From the NCBI GenBank assembly GCA_024226735.1, contig JAAELL010000079.1, positions 1 to 64,000 on the forward strand: a stretch of DNA of 64,000 nucleotides, read 5' to 3'. The translations under genes were made by a program, and so were the position numbers. Below, in pieces: positions 25,651 through 34,950 of this stretch (position 1 is its first letter; every line of letters starts with the position of its first letter). Below the pieces are notes generated by a model, which was not told the DNA's origin, made no database searches, and saw nothing but the letters and a program-made list of their open reading frames with translations. This DNA comes from a bacterium. GTDB taxonomy: Bacteria > Planctomycetota > UBA1135 > GCA-002686595.

Positions 25651-25668
25651 GCGGCACGGAGCATCGTC

Positions 25669-26016
25669 ATGGTCGACTCGATCGGATCCGGCGGCGCCTC
25701 GCGCGCCACGCTCGACACACTCCTGCGCAAGATGCAGGAGAAGAAGGCGCAGCTCGCGGGCCTCGACACGCCCGCGGCCGGCGCGGGGGAAGCGGCGGGA
25801 GGCGGCTTCGCCGAGGCTGTCTCGAAGAGCATCTCCGAGGTCGACACCGCCGTGAAAGACGCGGAGTCGCTGCACATCGAGACGCTGAAAGGCAACGTCG
25901 ACTTCCATGAGGTCGCGGCGCGCATCAAGGAGTCCGAACTGTCGTTCGACTTCACGATGCAGGTGCGCAACAAGTTCATCGAGGCCTATCGCGAAGTCAT
26001 GCGAATGAACGTCTGA
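25669..26016 (+). CDS. fliE: Hook-basal body protein FliE
   Basis: 115 aa. The C-terminal half carries the FliE motif TLKGNVDFHEVAARIKESELSFDFTMQVRNKFIEAYREVMRMNV. FliE links the MS ring to the rod and is an early export substrate. Only 3 nt separate it from fliF. Confidence 0.95.
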   Translation: MVDSIGSGGASRATLDTLLRKMQEKKAQLAGLDTPAAGAGEAAGGGFAEAVSKSISEVDTAVKDAESLHIETLKGNVDFHEVAARIKESELSFDFTMQVRNKFIEAYREVMRMNV

Positions 26017-26019
26017 TCG

Positions 26020-27564
26020 ATGAAGGAACTCCTCGGCAACTTGGTGCAGCTCTTGAAGAGCGCGAGCGGTCCGACGCGCGTCGTCCTAGGCGCCGGCGTC
26101 GCAACGCTGGTCCTCGTGACGGGCTTCTCGGCCTACCGCGCGCGGAACCCGCACATGTCGTTCCTGGTCGGCGGTCTGAGCAACGCCGAGTTCAGCGCCG
26201 TCACGTCCGCGCTCGGCACCGCCGGTATCCGCTTCGACACGAGCTCGGGCCACGCGCCCTACTCCGTCTTCGTCGAGGCGAGCAAGAAGTACGACGCCCG
26301 CAACGCGATCGCCCTCGAGGGCGCCATGGCTTCGGGTCCGCGCGGCATCACGGCCGCAATGGGCTCCAGCAGCGTGTTCAAGTCCAGTGGCGAACGGGCG
26401 CAGGAGATGAACGCGCGGTTCTGGCAAGAGGTCGAGATGCAGCTCGAGCGCTTGAGCTGGGTCGCCGCCGCGACGGTCACCGCTTCGACTCCGGTGCGCA
26501 GCCCGCTCGGCCGCGCGCGGCCTCCGCAAGTCGCTGTCTTGTTGGAGACGCGCGGCCTGATCGAGCCTAGCCCACAGCAGCGCCAGACGGCCGCGACGCT
26601 CGTCCAGCGTGCGTTCGGTGTCCCGGCCGAGAACATCGTCGTAACCGATCAGAATGGCACGACGCTCTTCGACGGGAGCCAGGACCCGCGCCTGGCGGAC
26701 GTCCTGGAGTTCGAGCAGAACTTCACCGCTACCGAGACGCGGCGCGCGCAGGAGAAGCTCGACCAGGCGTTCGGCCCCGGCATGGCCGTCGTCAGCGTCA
26801 AGGGCGAGTGGCTCCACGACCGCATGGAGTCGGTCGGCGAACGGCTCGACCCGAAGAAGCTCCTCTTGTCGGAGTCGACGACCGATACGTCGACGCCGGC
26901 CTCGACGCCACCCCCGGGTGGCCCCGCCGGAGTGCAAGCCAACATCACGCTGAACGATCCGACCACTGCTAGCCGCGCTTCGGACGACCCCGCGACGACC
27001 AACGAGACCCGCAGGGACTACGACTACGCGCGCACGACGACCCACACGCTGCAGGACAAGCCGACGCTGCAACGGCTCTCGGTGACGTTGCTGGTCGACG
27101 CCTCGATGGAGGACCAGAAGACTGTTGCCGCGGACTTCGTCAAGAACCTGGTCGGGTACCGCGAGGGCCGCGACGAGTTCCAGGTCGGTGCCGTCCCGCT
27201 CGCCACCGTCGAACGCGACGAGGAGGGCAACCCGCTCGCCCCCGTGCCCGTCGTGGTCGAGGCGCCGAACGCGATGCTGACCCTCCTGCTCGAGCGAGGC
27301 GTCGAGATCGTCGCTGCGCTCGCGTTCATCGTGCTCTTGGCGCGCAGCCTCAAGCGCACCAAGCCCAAGCCCGCGCCGGCCACCGAAACCCGAGTGGCCG
27401 CCGACGTCGACGAGGCGGAGGAAGAGATCGACCTCGAGCTGCTCGCGCAGAGGCGCGTCGACGAGATCCTCGAGAACGACCCGGAGAAGGTCGGCGCCTT
27501 GCTCAGCCGTTGGGCTCTCGGCGAGAGCTACTACGAGGAGGAGGAGGAGGCCGTCGCGAAGTAG
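26020..27564 (+). CDS. fliF: Flagellar MS-ring protein FliF
   Basis: 514 aa. Two transmembrane helices (about 21-41 and 424-444) flank a periplasmic region with two ring-building motifs (RBM1/RBM2). The latter includes RPPQVAVLLETRGLIEPSPQQRQTAATLVQRAFGVPAENIVVTDQNG. The acidic C-terminus (ILENDPEKVGALLSRWALG) is the FliG-binding tail. A Pro/Thr-rich insertion near 285-315 is longer than average. FliF nucleates basal-body assembly. Confidence 0.96.
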   Translation: MKELLGNLVQLLKSASGPTRVVLGAGVATLVLVTGFSAYRARNPHMSFLVGGLSNAEFSAVTSALGTAGIRFDTSSGHAPYSVFVEASKKYDARNAIALEGAMASGPRGITAAMGSSSVFKSSGERAQEMNARFWQEVEMQLERLSWVAAATVTASTPVRSPLGRARPPQVAVLLETRGLIEPSPQQRQTAATLVQRAFGVPAENIVVTDQNGTTLFDGSQDPRLADVLEFEQNFTATETRRAQEKLDQAFGPGMAVVSVKGEWLHDRMESVGERLDPKKLLLSESTTDTSTPASTPPPGGPAGVQANITLNDPTTASRASDDPATTNETRRDYDYARTTTHTLQDKPTLQRLSVTLLVDASMEDQKTVAADFVKNLVGYREGRDEFQVGAVPLATVERDEEGNPLAPVPVVVEAPNAMLTLLLERGVEIVAALAFIVLLARSLKRTKPKPAPATETRVAADVDEAEEEIDLELLAQRRVDEILENDPEKVGALLSRWALGESYYEEEEEAVAK

Positions 27565-27576
27565 GCGCGTCGAGTC

Positions 27577-28596
27577 ATGTCCAACGAGAAGATCACTGGA
27601 CCGCAGAAAGTCGCGGCCTTCCTGCTCAGCCTCGATCAGGAAGTGGCCACGAAGGTCATGCGGCACCTCGACCCCAAGGTCGTACCGGAGATCGCGGCCG
27701 CGATGACCGAGCTCGATCCCGAGATCTGCACGCCTGAAGCGGTCGACGAGCTGCTCTCCGATCTCAAGCACACGCTCTTGGGAGGCGGCGGCGTCGAGGC
27801 CAAGGACGACGTTCAGCTCTTTGCGATCCTCGACCGGTCGTTCGGTGTCCAGGAGGCCGAGCGCGTCATCCGCGACATCCACGACCGCCGCCGCAAGGCA
27901 CAACCGTTCGCCTTCCTCGACAACGCCGCGCCCGACGCCCTCGCGCGCGTGCTGAGCGAGGAGTCGCCCGCGGTCGTGGCGCTCGTTCTCGCGCACGCCT
28001 CGCCCGCCGTCTCGGCCCGAGTCCTGGGCAGCTTCGACGAGGAGACCTCGCTCGACATCGTCAAGCGCATGACCAGCATCTCGCCGCCCGCCGTCGAGAC
28101 GATGCTCGCCATCGCGGACGACCTGCAGCAGCGCATGCGGGCCTCGGCGGCAATCCCGTCGCCTCCGAGTCAGGAGGAGACGCTGCGCACCGTGGCCGAC
28201 CTGATGAACTTCTCCGACGGCGAAACCGAGCGCGTCGTGCTGGAAGGCCTGGAGACGATCGACGAAGAGGTCGCCAAGCAGGTGCGCGACTTCATGTTCA
28301 CGTGGACCGATCTCGGCACGATCGATAAGCGCGCGATGCAGAAGATCCTCGCCTCGGTCGACACGCGGACGCTGTCGATGTCTCTCAAGGCGTGCCCCCC
28401 CGACGTCGAAGCCAACATCATGGACAACCTGTCGTCCCGCGTCCGCGAGATGGTGGCCGACGAGCGCGACCTGTCGGGCGCCGTGCCATTCAGCGAAGTC
28501 CAAGAGGCGCGCGCCGAGATCATGAACGCCGTCCGTGCGTTGATCGAAGCGGGCGAGTTCGCCCCCGCGAAGTCGGGCGAAGAGCTGGTGACCTGA
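27577..28596 (+). CDS. fliG: Flagellar motor switch protein FliG
   Basis: 339 aa. The N-terminal domain binds FliF (ITGPQKVAAFLLSLDQEVATKVMRHLDP). The middle domain carries the EHPQ-like region (EESPAVVALVLAHASP), and the C-terminal domain has the charged torque helix (DLGTIDKRAMQKILASVDTRTLSMSLKACPPDVEANIMDNLSSR). It forms the rotor face contacting MotA, encoded at 31816. Confidence 0.96.
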   Translation: MSNEKITGPQKVAAFLLSLDQEVATKVMRHLDPKVVPEIAAAMTELDPEICTPEAVDELLSDLKHTLLGGGGVEAKDDVQLFAILDRSFGVQEAERVIRDIHDRRRKAQPFAFLDNAAPDALARVLSEESPAVVALVLAHASPAVSARVLGSFDEETSLDIVKRMTSISPPAVETMLAIADDLQQRMRASAAIPSPPSQEETLRTVADLMNFSDGETERVVLEGLETIDEEVAKQVRDFMFTWTDLGTIDKRAMQKILASVDTRTLSMSLKACPPDVEANIMDNLSSRVREMVADERDLSGAVPFSEVQEARAEIMNAVRALIEAGEFAPAKSGEELVT

Positions 28597-28597
28597 G

Positions 28598-29152
28598 GTG
28601 GCCGCTGTGCTACGAGTCCGCACCAGCGTCGCGCCTCTCGGCGCCCGCCTGTCCACGCGCGCCCTCGACGAGGTCGACGTCGAGCTCGACCGTGCGCGCA
28701 TCGAATCCGCGTACCAGCGCGGACGCACGGACGCTGTACGCGAGGCCGAGCTCGGAGCCGCACGAGCACTCGCTGATCAGGCCGCGGAGCTCGAGGCCGC
28801 CCGCGAGCGCGCGACGCAGGAGATCTCGCGTGACGCAGTTCTGCTCGCGGTCGAGATCGCGGGGCAACTGCTCAAGGTCCGCATCGCCGAGGGCGAGTAC
28901 GACCTCGAGCGCATCGTGCGCTCCGCGCTCGACGACTCGGGCGTCGGTCGCTCGAGCTGCACCGTGCACCTGCACCCCGACGACTTCGCGCGGGTCCAGG
29001 AGGTCGACTTCCGCTCGGGCACACTGCTGGAATCGGACAGCGAGATGAAGCGTGGCGAGGTGCACGTCTCCACGCCGCGCGGCCTCCTGGTGCGTGACCT
29101 CGGCGCGGCGCTCGAGACCGTTCGCGAGCAGCTCCTGGAGGATCTGGCGTGA
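28598..29152 (+). CDS. fliH: Flagellar export ATPase regulator FliH
   Basis: 184 aa from a GTG at 28598. A central coiled coil (about 45-80) leads to a C-terminal domain with the typical VRSALDDSGVGRSSCTVHLHPDDF segment. FliH dimers bind FliI and FliN, both encoded nearby. It overlaps the fliI GTG start by 4 nt. Confidence 0.88.
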   Translation: MAAVLRVRTSVAPLGARLSTRALDEVDVELDRARIESAYQRGRTDAVREAELGAARALADQAAELEAARERATQEISRDAVLLAVEIAGQLLKVRIAEGEYDLERIVRSALDDSGVGRSSCTVHLHPDDFARVQEVDFRSGTLLESDSEMKRGEVHVSTPRGLLVRDLGAALETVREQLLEDLA

Positions 29153-30480
29153 GCATCGACATCGAGGCCGCGAAGCTGACGATCAAGAAGGCGACCCGCC
29201 CCTTCTTCCGCGGGCGCGTCGACATCGTGTCGGGCGTGATCGTCGAGGCACGCGGCGTCCCCGCCGCGCTTGGCGAGCTGTGTCGCATCGAGCGCCCCTC
29301 GCTCGGCCCGATCCACGCCGAGGTCGTCGGCTTTCGCGGGGACTCGACCCTGTTGATGCCGCACGGCGACCTGACGGGAATCGCGCCAGCTCAGCCCGTC
29401 TACGCGCTCGGCAAGCCGTTCTCGGTTTGCACCGGCCGCGACTTGCTCGGCCGGATGGTCGACGGGCTCGGCACTCCGCTCGACGAAGGTCCACCGATCC
29501 TCGCGACGGAGTACCGGCCTTTGCGCTCCCCGGCGCCGGGACCGCTCGAGCGCCGGCCGATCACCGACGTGCTGCAGACGGGCGTACGCGCGATCGACTC
29601 GATGACGACGCTCGGCCGCGGACAGCGGCTCGGCATCTTCGCCGGGTCGGGCGTCGGCAAGTCGACGCTCCTGGGCCAGATCACGCGCGGAACCAACGCG
29701 GACGTCGTCGTGTGCTGCCTCGTCGGCGAGCGCGGGCGCGAGGTCGGTGTCTACCGCGACGAGGTGCTGGGAACGGAGTCGGTGCAGAGCTCGGTCATGG
29801 TCGTCGCCACCTCCGACCGTCCGCCGATCGAGCGCTACGCCGCGCCCTTCACCGCGGTCACGATCGCCGAACACTTCCGCGACCAGGGGCTCGACGTCCT
29901 GCTCGTGATGGACTCGGTCACGCGCTTCGCCGCGGCGGCGCGCGAGATCGGCCTTGCGGCCGGCGAGCCACCGACCGTGCGCGGCTACCCGCCGAGCTTC
30001 TTCACGTCGGTGCCCAAGCTCGTCGAGCGGATGGGACGCACGGTGCGCGGCAGCATCACCGGCCTCATCACCGTCCTGCTCGACGGCGACGACGAGCATG
30101 AGCCGGTTGCCGACACGATGCGCGGGCTCCTCGACGGCCACGTCATGCTTTCGCGCGATCTGGCACGCGCGGGTCGCTTCCCCGCGATCGACGTGCTGGG
30201 CAGCCTCTCGCGCCTGATGACCGACCTCGTCGGGGAAGAGCACCGCGCCGCCGCGCAGCGCATCCGCGAGACGCTCGCCGTTCATGCGAGCGGACGCGAC
30301 CTGATCGACATCGGCGCCTACCGACCGGGCGCCAACCCGGCGCTCGACGACGCCGTCGTGCGCGTGCCGGTGATCGAGGCCTTCCTCGCGCAGGGCGCGA
30401 ACGAGAATACACCGCTGGCGGAGACGCTCGACATGCTGCGCGCGATCGCGGACGCCGGAACCGGTGAGGTTAGCGCATGA
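29149..30480 (+). CDS. fliI: Flagellar type III export ATPase FliI
   Basis: 443 aa from a GTG overlapping fliH. It belongs to the F1-ATPase beta family, with Walker A GSGVGKST at 166-173, Walker B LLVMDSVTRFA and the FliI-specific VRGYPPSFFTSVPKLVERMG. It unfolds and delivers export substrates with FliH and FliJ. Confidence 0.97.
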   Translation: MSIDIEAAKLTIKKATRPFFRGRVDIVSGVIVEARGVPAALGELCRIERPSLGPIHAEVVGFRGDSTLLMPHGDLTGIAPAQPVYALGKPFSVCTGRDLLGRMVDGLGTPLDEGPPILATEYRPLRSPAPGPLERRPITDVLQTGVRAIDSMTTLGRGQRLGIFAGSGVGKSTLLGQITRGTNADVVVCCLVGERGREVGVYRDEVLGTESVQSSVMVVATSDRPPIERYAAPFTAVTIAEHFRDQGLDVLLVMDSVTRFAAAAREIGLAAGEPPTVRGYPPSFFTSVPKLVERMGRTVRGSITGLITVLLDGDDEHEPVADTMRGLLDGHVMLSRDLARAGRFPAIDVLGSLSRLMTDLVGEEHRAAAQRIRETLAVHASGRDLIDIGAYRPGANPALDDAVVRVPVIEAFLAQGANENTPLAETLDMLRAIADAGTGEVSA

Positions 30481-30941
30481 ACGCGAGCCGCAAACGACTC
30501 GCCCGCGTGCGTCGCGTGCGCGAGATCCAAGAGGAGCTGGCGCGCGCCGACTGGCTCACCGCCGAACGTAGCGCGGACGCCGCCGAGGAAGCGAGCGCAG
30601 CCGGCTTCGCGGAGGTCGCGCAAGCGCGTGAACAGCTGGGCCAGCGGATGGAGAGCGGCCTCTCCGCGCCGACCGAGACACTGCACGCGTTCACCGCGAT
30701 CGACCGCATCGAGGACACTGCGCGCCTCTGGCGCGAGCGGGCGCGAACGCTGCGATTCCAGGCCGACCAGAAACGCGCGCCGTGGGAGGAGCGCCGGCGC
30801 GACGTACGTGCCCTCGAGCTGCTCGAAGACCGAGCGCGCGAGGCCGAGATCCAGGAAGAATTCGAGGCCGAAACCCTAGAGCTCGACGAAGTCGCGCTCC
30901 GCCGCGCGACGTCGAAGCAAGCAGGTCCGAAAAGGACGTAG
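30477..30941 (+). CDS. fliJ: FliJ-like export ATPase stalk protein
   Basis: 154 aa, one long antiparallel coiled coil with no other fold, overlapping fliI by 4 nt as fliJ does. Sequence similarity in this family is low, so the call rests on position, size and coiled coil. Confidence 0.8.
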   Translation: MNASRKRLARVRRVREIQEELARADWLTAERSADAAEEASAAGFAEVAQAREQLGQRMESGLSAPTETLHAFTAIDRIEDTARLWRERARTLRFQADQKRAPWEERRRDVRALELLEDRAREAEIQEEFEAETLELDEVALRRATSKQAGPKRT

Positions 30942-30944
30942 ACC

Positions 30945-31664
30945 ATGAACACAGTACTCAAGTACCTCGCCTACGCGATCAGCGGCATCTCGATCCTGAC
31001 GGTGTCCTTCCTCGGCTTCGCCTTGATGTCCGGCACGCCGATGAACGAGATGGCGGGCGTCGGCAAGTTCTTCCCGCAGCCCGAGGAGGCGGAGGAGGTG
31101 GCCGATCAGGAACAGCCGGACGTCGAGCACGAGCTCGCCAGCGACCACCGTTCGGCGGAGCAGATGCTCGACGAGTCGACCTCGCCCCTGAAGGCATTCA
31201 TGCTGCCCAGCGGATTCTCGGCGACCGAGCTCGAGGAGCTCGAGAAGGCGCTGCAGACGCGCATGGCCGAGCTGGACCAGCGCGAGCGTGCGCTCGACGA
31301 GCGCGAAGATGAGCTGCTCGAGACGGATCGCCACTACCAGGATCTGTACGGACGCCTGGAGAGCCTGCGCAACTCCGTCTTGGAAGAGGAGGCCGAGGTC
31401 AGCGCTCAGAAGGAGGAGGCGGCCCGCGACCGGCTCGCCGGCGAAGAGCGCGAGACGCAGAGCTACAAGAAGATGGCCGGCATCTTTCAGGAAGGAAAGG
31501 CGAGCGACTCGGCGCGGCTGTTGATCGACGTGTACGACCCCACCGAGGCGGCGCGCATCCTCAGCGCCCTCGAGGAGGAGCGCGCCGGCCAGATCCTTGC
31601 GGCGATCCACTCGCTCGCCCCGGAGCGCTCCAAGGCCTACCACCAGGCATTCCGCACGCAGTAG
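30945..31664 (+). CDS. MotE-like coiled-coil membrane protein
   Basis: 239 aa. An N-terminal membrane helix (about 7-28), a periplasmic acidic linker and a long coiled coil (about 85-165) precede a C-terminal MgtE-N/FliG-M-like motif (YKKMAGIFQEGKASDSARLLIDVYDPTEAARILSALEEERAGQILAAI). That layout matches the MotE family, which chaperones MotC in rhizobia and occurs after fliJ in many flagellar operons. It is the last gene of the sigma-54-driven operon; a sigma-28 promoter follows. Confidence 0.72.
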   Translation: MNTVLKYLAYAISGISILTVSFLGFALMSGTPMNEMAGVGKFFPQPEEAEEVADQEQPDVEHELASDHRSAEQMLDESTSPLKAFMLPSGFSATELEELEKALQTRMAELDQRERALDEREDELLETDRHYQDLYGRLESLRNSVLEEEAEVSAQKEEAARDRLAGEERETQSYKKMAGIFQEGKASDSARLLIDVYDPTEAARILSALEEERAGQILAAIHSLAPERSKAYHQAFRTQ

Positions 31665-31746
31665 AGAGCCGTACGCCGCCCCTAACGCCTTTCTCGCCAA
31701 TGGGTTGCCAAGAGGCCGAGGAAGCCTCCGGGTATCGGGGCGGCGT

Positions 31747-31773
31747 TAAGGTCCTCCGCCCTTCGGCCGATAA
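31747..31773 (+). promoter_or_regulatory. Sigma-28 promoter for motA-motB-fliL-fliM-fliN
   Basis: -35 TAAG at 31747-31750, a 15-nt spacer, and -10 GCCGATAA at 31766-31773. The -10 box and spacer match the FliA consensus exactly and the -35 differs by one base. It lies 42 bp before the motA ATG. Confidence 0.82.
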
Positions 31774-31815
31774 CGAGAACGGCCCGTCCCCTCTCTTTCT
31801 GGGCCTCCTCCCGCA

Positions 31816-32586
31816 ATGGATCTCAATACCGCCATCGGTACGGCCCTCGCCTTCGGCCTCGTCCTCTTCGCGATGGCGGTCGGTCCCGGCGGAGTCGGAA
31901 TCTTCATCCACATCCCCTCGATGGTCATCGTGTTCGGCGGAACGATGGCCGTGACGATGATGGCGTTCCCGACTTCGGACCTGAAGCCGGTCATCAAGGT
32001 GATGCTGGTGACGGCGATCCGCAAGCAGAGCACGCCGACCGAGGAGATCGAGCGGGTCGTCACCTACGCGAACCTCGCGCGCAAGGAAGGCCTGCTCGCG
32101 CTCGAGACCAAGCTGCAAGAAGTTGACGACGCGTTCTTTTCGAAGGGCATCCAGCTCGTGATCGACGGCTTCGGCGCCGACACGGTGCGCGACATCATGG
32201 AGCTCGAGGCCGAGTGGGAGGGCCAGCGCCACGGCACCGGCCGCAAGATCATGGACCAGATGGCGGCCTTCGCGCCGGCGTTCGGAATGATCGGAACGCT
32301 CGTCGGACTGGTGCAGATGCTCCAGGACCTCTCCGATCCGAGCGCCATCGGCATCGGCATGGCGACGGCGCTCCTGACGACGCTCTACGGCGCGATGGGC
32401 GCGAACATGGTCTTCATCCCGCTCGCCGGCAAGCTCGAGATGGTGGCGAAGCAGGACTCGCTCCTGCGCAGCCTGATGATCGAGGGAATCGTCGCGATCC
32501 AGTCCGGCGAGAAGCCGCAGCTGATCAAGGAGAAGCTCAAGGGCTTCCTCCCGCCCAGCGTGCGCGAGTCGGTCGAGGCCACATGA
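31816..32586 (+). CDS. motA: Flagellar stator protein MotA (PomA/LafT type)
   Basis: 256 aa, four membrane helices. Family motifs are FIHIPSMVIVFGGTMAVTMMAFP at the N-terminus and PAFGMIGTLVGLVQMLQDLSDPSAIGIGMATALLTTLYGAMGAN in helices 3-4. It conducts ions with MotB and pushes on FliG. It is the first gene after the sigma-28 promoter. Confidence 0.95.
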   Translation: MDLNTAIGTALAFGLVLFAMAVGPGGVGIFIHIPSMVIVFGGTMAVTMMAFPTSDLKPVIKVMLVTAIRKQSTPTEEIERVVTYANLARKEGLLALETKLQEVDDAFFSKGIQLVIDGFGADTVRDIMELEAEWEGQRHGTGRKIMDQMAAFAPAFGMIGTLVGLVQMLQDLSDPSAIGIGMATALLTTLYGAMGANMVFIPLAGKLEMVAKQDSLLRSLMIEGIVAIQSGEKPQLIKEKLKGFLPPSVRESVEAT

Positions 32587-32595
32587 GGTGAAGCC

Positions 32596-33375
32596 GTGGC
32601 GAACGACGACGTCATCATCAAGATCAAGGAGGTCGAGGACGGCATCGAGGGCGCGCCGCCTTGGATCACGACCTTCGTCGACATGGTGTCGCTGCTCGTG
32701 ACCTTCTTCATCCTCCTGTTCACGTTCTCGGCAATCCAGGACTTCGAGGTCTTCACGCTGCCTCAGCAGCTCGTCGGAACCTCGGGAATGTCGAAGAAGA
32801 GCGGCGATACGATGGAGGCGCCCGAAACCGACGTCATGCAGGCGATGGACATCGCCCGCGGCGCGCGCAACCCGCATTCGCGGCCCAAGGACCAGCTCTC
32901 CGAGAACCTCGAGGAGATGGGCCAGAAGATGACCGAGGAGCACCTGGAGCTCGACGCGAGCAACGTCGCCGACGGGCTGCGCATCACCTTCGACGAACGC
33001 GGAGCGTTCGCGCCTGGCTCGGCGGTCATCAATCCGGTGCTGGCCAAGTCGCTGCGCGAGTTCGGCGGCGTGATGGAGCACTACCGGCACATGGTCGTCG
33101 TCGAGGGCTTCACCGACTCCCAGTTCAAGCCGACCCCCACGTACCCGACGGCCGAATCCCTGTCGCTCGCGCGCGCCTCGGCGGCCGCCAGGGTCATCTT
33201 GGAGAGCTCGAACACCTCCGCGCACCTCCTGCAGGTCGGCGGCATGGGCGCGACGGGCGGCGAGCCCGACGAGACCAGCCTCGACCGGCGCCGCAAGCGA
33301 CGGGTCGAGGTCCGCATCCTCTCGCTCAGCAAGGCGCGCGCCGCCGCGATCGAGGCCGAGGAGCAGGGGGACTGA
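32596..33375 (+). CDS. motB: Flagellar stator protein MotB, copy 1
   Basis: 259 aa from a GTG start. One membrane helix (about 24-46) carries the ion-binding D29 in PPWITTFVDMVSLLVTFFIL. The C-terminal OmpA-like peptidoglycan-binding domain is intact (VVVEGFTDSQFKP...SLARASAAARVIL...DRRRKRRVEVRI). The residues around D29 (T-F-V-D-M) differ from the usual T-F-A-D. It ends exactly where the second MotB begins. Confidence 0.9.
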   Translation: MANDDVIIKIKEVEDGIEGAPPWITTFVDMVSLLVTFFILLFTFSAIQDFEVFTLPQQLVGTSGMSKKSGDTMEAPETDVMQAMDIARGARNPHSRPKDQLSENLEEMGQKMTEEHLELDASNVADGLRITFDERGAFAPGSAVINPVLAKSLREFGGVMEHYRHMVVVEGFTDSQFKPTPTYPTAESLSLARASAAARVILESSNTSAHLLQVGGMGATGGEPDETSLDRRRKRRVEVRILSLSKARAAAIEAEEQGD

Positions 33376-34079
33376 TGCCCAGGGTCAAGACGGTCATCAA
33401 GCTCGTCAAGGGCAAGGGCGCACCTGCGTACATGGTGTCCTTCGGGGACATGATGACGCTGATCCTGTGCTTCTTCATCCTGCTCGTGTCGCTCGCCGAG
33501 GAGCGCAGCTACGGCCTGATGGCGAAGGGTCTCGGCTCGTTCGTCATCGCCACCAAGTCCCACGGCCTGACCGGCATCCTCGATGGGCACGAGAAGCAGC
33601 AGATCTTCAACCAGGTGCGGCGGCGCTTCAACCTGCCCCCCGAGGAGGACCCCGAACGGCGCGAGATGCACGAGCAGTCGAGCAAGTTCGAGCTCCTGCG
33701 CGCCGAGGCGCTCCAAGCGCTCGAACCCCACGACGAGGTCCGTCAACCGCGCGTCGCGACGTTCGATCCCGGAAGTGCGACTCTCTCCGCGAAGGCGCGC
33801 GACTACCTCGATTCCTGGTCCGACACCTTGCGACCGAGCCCGGGCCAGGCGCTGCTCCTCGAGGGGCACGCGTTGCCACAGGAGACGTCCCGGGCCAGGG
33901 AGCAACTCGCGTTCGAGCGCGCGGGCGCCGCGCGCCAGTACCTGATCGAGGAGCACGGATTCGAGCCGTCGCGGGTCGAGGCGCGGGCCTGGCTCGAGGA
34001 GATCGTCGCGGACGCGAGCAAGATCACGCGTTCCGTCGACGCACGGCTCATCCTTCCGCCGAAATCGGCCGAAAGGTGA
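33375..34079 (+). CDS. Flagellar stator protein MotB, copy 2
   Basis: 234 aa, ATG at 33375 sharing one nucleotide with the previous stop. The membrane helix has the canonical AYMVSFGDMMTLILCFFILLVS with ion-binding D25. The C-terminal region is OmpA-like (EGHALPQETSRAREQLAFERAGAARQYLIEEHGF) but lacks the R-R-V-E-V end. It diverges strongly from copy 1, so it is an old paralogue. With a single motA, a heterodimeric MotB (as in MotPS or PomAB-MotX systems) or two alternative stators are possible. Confidence 0.85.
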   Translation: MPRVKTVIKLVKGKGAPAYMVSFGDMMTLILCFFILLVSLAEERSYGLMAKGLGSFVIATKSHGLTGILDGHEKQQIFNQVRRRFNLPPEEDPERREMHEQSSKFELLRAEALQALEPHDEVRQPRVATFDPGSATLSAKARDYLDSWSDTLRPSPGQALLLEGHALPQETSRAREQLAFERAGAARQYLIEEHGFEPSRVEARAWLEEIVADASKITRSVDARLILPPKSAER

Positions 34080-34141
34080 TCGGCAGCCCACTTCAGGAAT
34101 AGCCCGACGAGGCAGCTCCACGAAGGCAGCCCCCAACAGAC

Positions 34142-34933
34142 ATGGCAGAGGAAGAAAAGGAAGAACCGGACGACGAACAGGCCGGCGAGGGATCCGAGGA
34201 GTCCTCCGAGGAGGAGAAGGACCGCGGGCCGGTGAAGCTGGTCGGCGGAATCGTCGGAATCGTCGCCGTGGGTGCGATCCTGGCGATCATGGCAGCCCCG
34301 TCCACCGAAGAGAGAATGGTGCTGACGGGCCCCTTCCCGTTCCAGATCCTCGAAGCCCCGTTCCAGGCCAATGCGCTCGACGGCAACCTGACGCGCTACG
34401 TACGCTTCACCCCGCACTGCGAGTTCTTCGCGTACGAGGAGGCCTACCTCGCGACGCGCGCCACCGACCCGCTCTACCTCCCCGAGCTCAAGACCGCCCT
34501 GAGCCAGTCGGCGGCGAACAAAACGATCGCGGAGATGCTCGAGGGCATCCAGCGCGAGCTCTTCCCCGTCGAGATCCAGGAGAACATCGCGCCGGTGCTG
34601 TTCCCCTTGCACATCGGCGAGACGACCTTCCACCGCGAGACCGATGCGACGAGCGGTCTACGTCCGGGCTTCTCGTTCGAGAAGGCGACGTTCCGCGGCC
34701 TGTTCCACGACCACGTTCTGAAACTCGACGCCATTGCCAAGACGCTACAGCTCGACGATGGCGTCGAGATGACGTTCACCGGCGACGAGCAGGACCTCAT
34801 CGTGCGTAGCCTCGCCGGCGACACGCTCTACGTCGACGTATCCGCTGTCGATCCCGAGTTTCAAGGCGAGGTCCAAGTCGGCGTTCACGGCCGGGTGCGC
34901 AAGGTCATGATCGTCGACGCGATGGCCCAATAG
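34142..34933 (+). CDS. fliL: FliL-like basal body protein
   Basis: 263 aa. An acidic cytoplasmic N-terminus (1-30, EEKEEPDDEQAGEGSEESSEEE), one membrane helix (about 33-51) and a periplasmic domain (about 55-260) make it larger than typical FliL (about 160). The position directly before fliM and after motB supports FliL, which supports stator function. Similarity to FliL is limited to layout, so it may be a distinct stator-associated protein. Confidence 0.6.
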   Translation: MAEEEKEEPDDEQAGEGSEESSEEEKDRGPVKLVGGIVGIVAVGAILAIMAAPSTEERMVLTGPFPFQILEAPFQANALDGNLTRYVRFTPHCEFFAYEEAYLATRATDPLYLPELKTALSQSAANKTIAEMLEGIQRELFPVEIQENIAPVLFPLHIGETTFHRETDATSGLRPGFSFEKATFRGLFHDHVLKLDAIAKTLQLDDGVEMTFTGDEQDLIVRSLAGDTLYVDVSAVDPEFQGEVQVGVHGRVRKVMIVDAMAQ

Positions 34934-34950
34934 GAACCAGAGAGAGACCA

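Noticed and set aside
28598-30285. Large minus-strand open frames over fliH-fliI
   Set aside because: Antisense shadows; arginine- and histidine-rich translations without domains.
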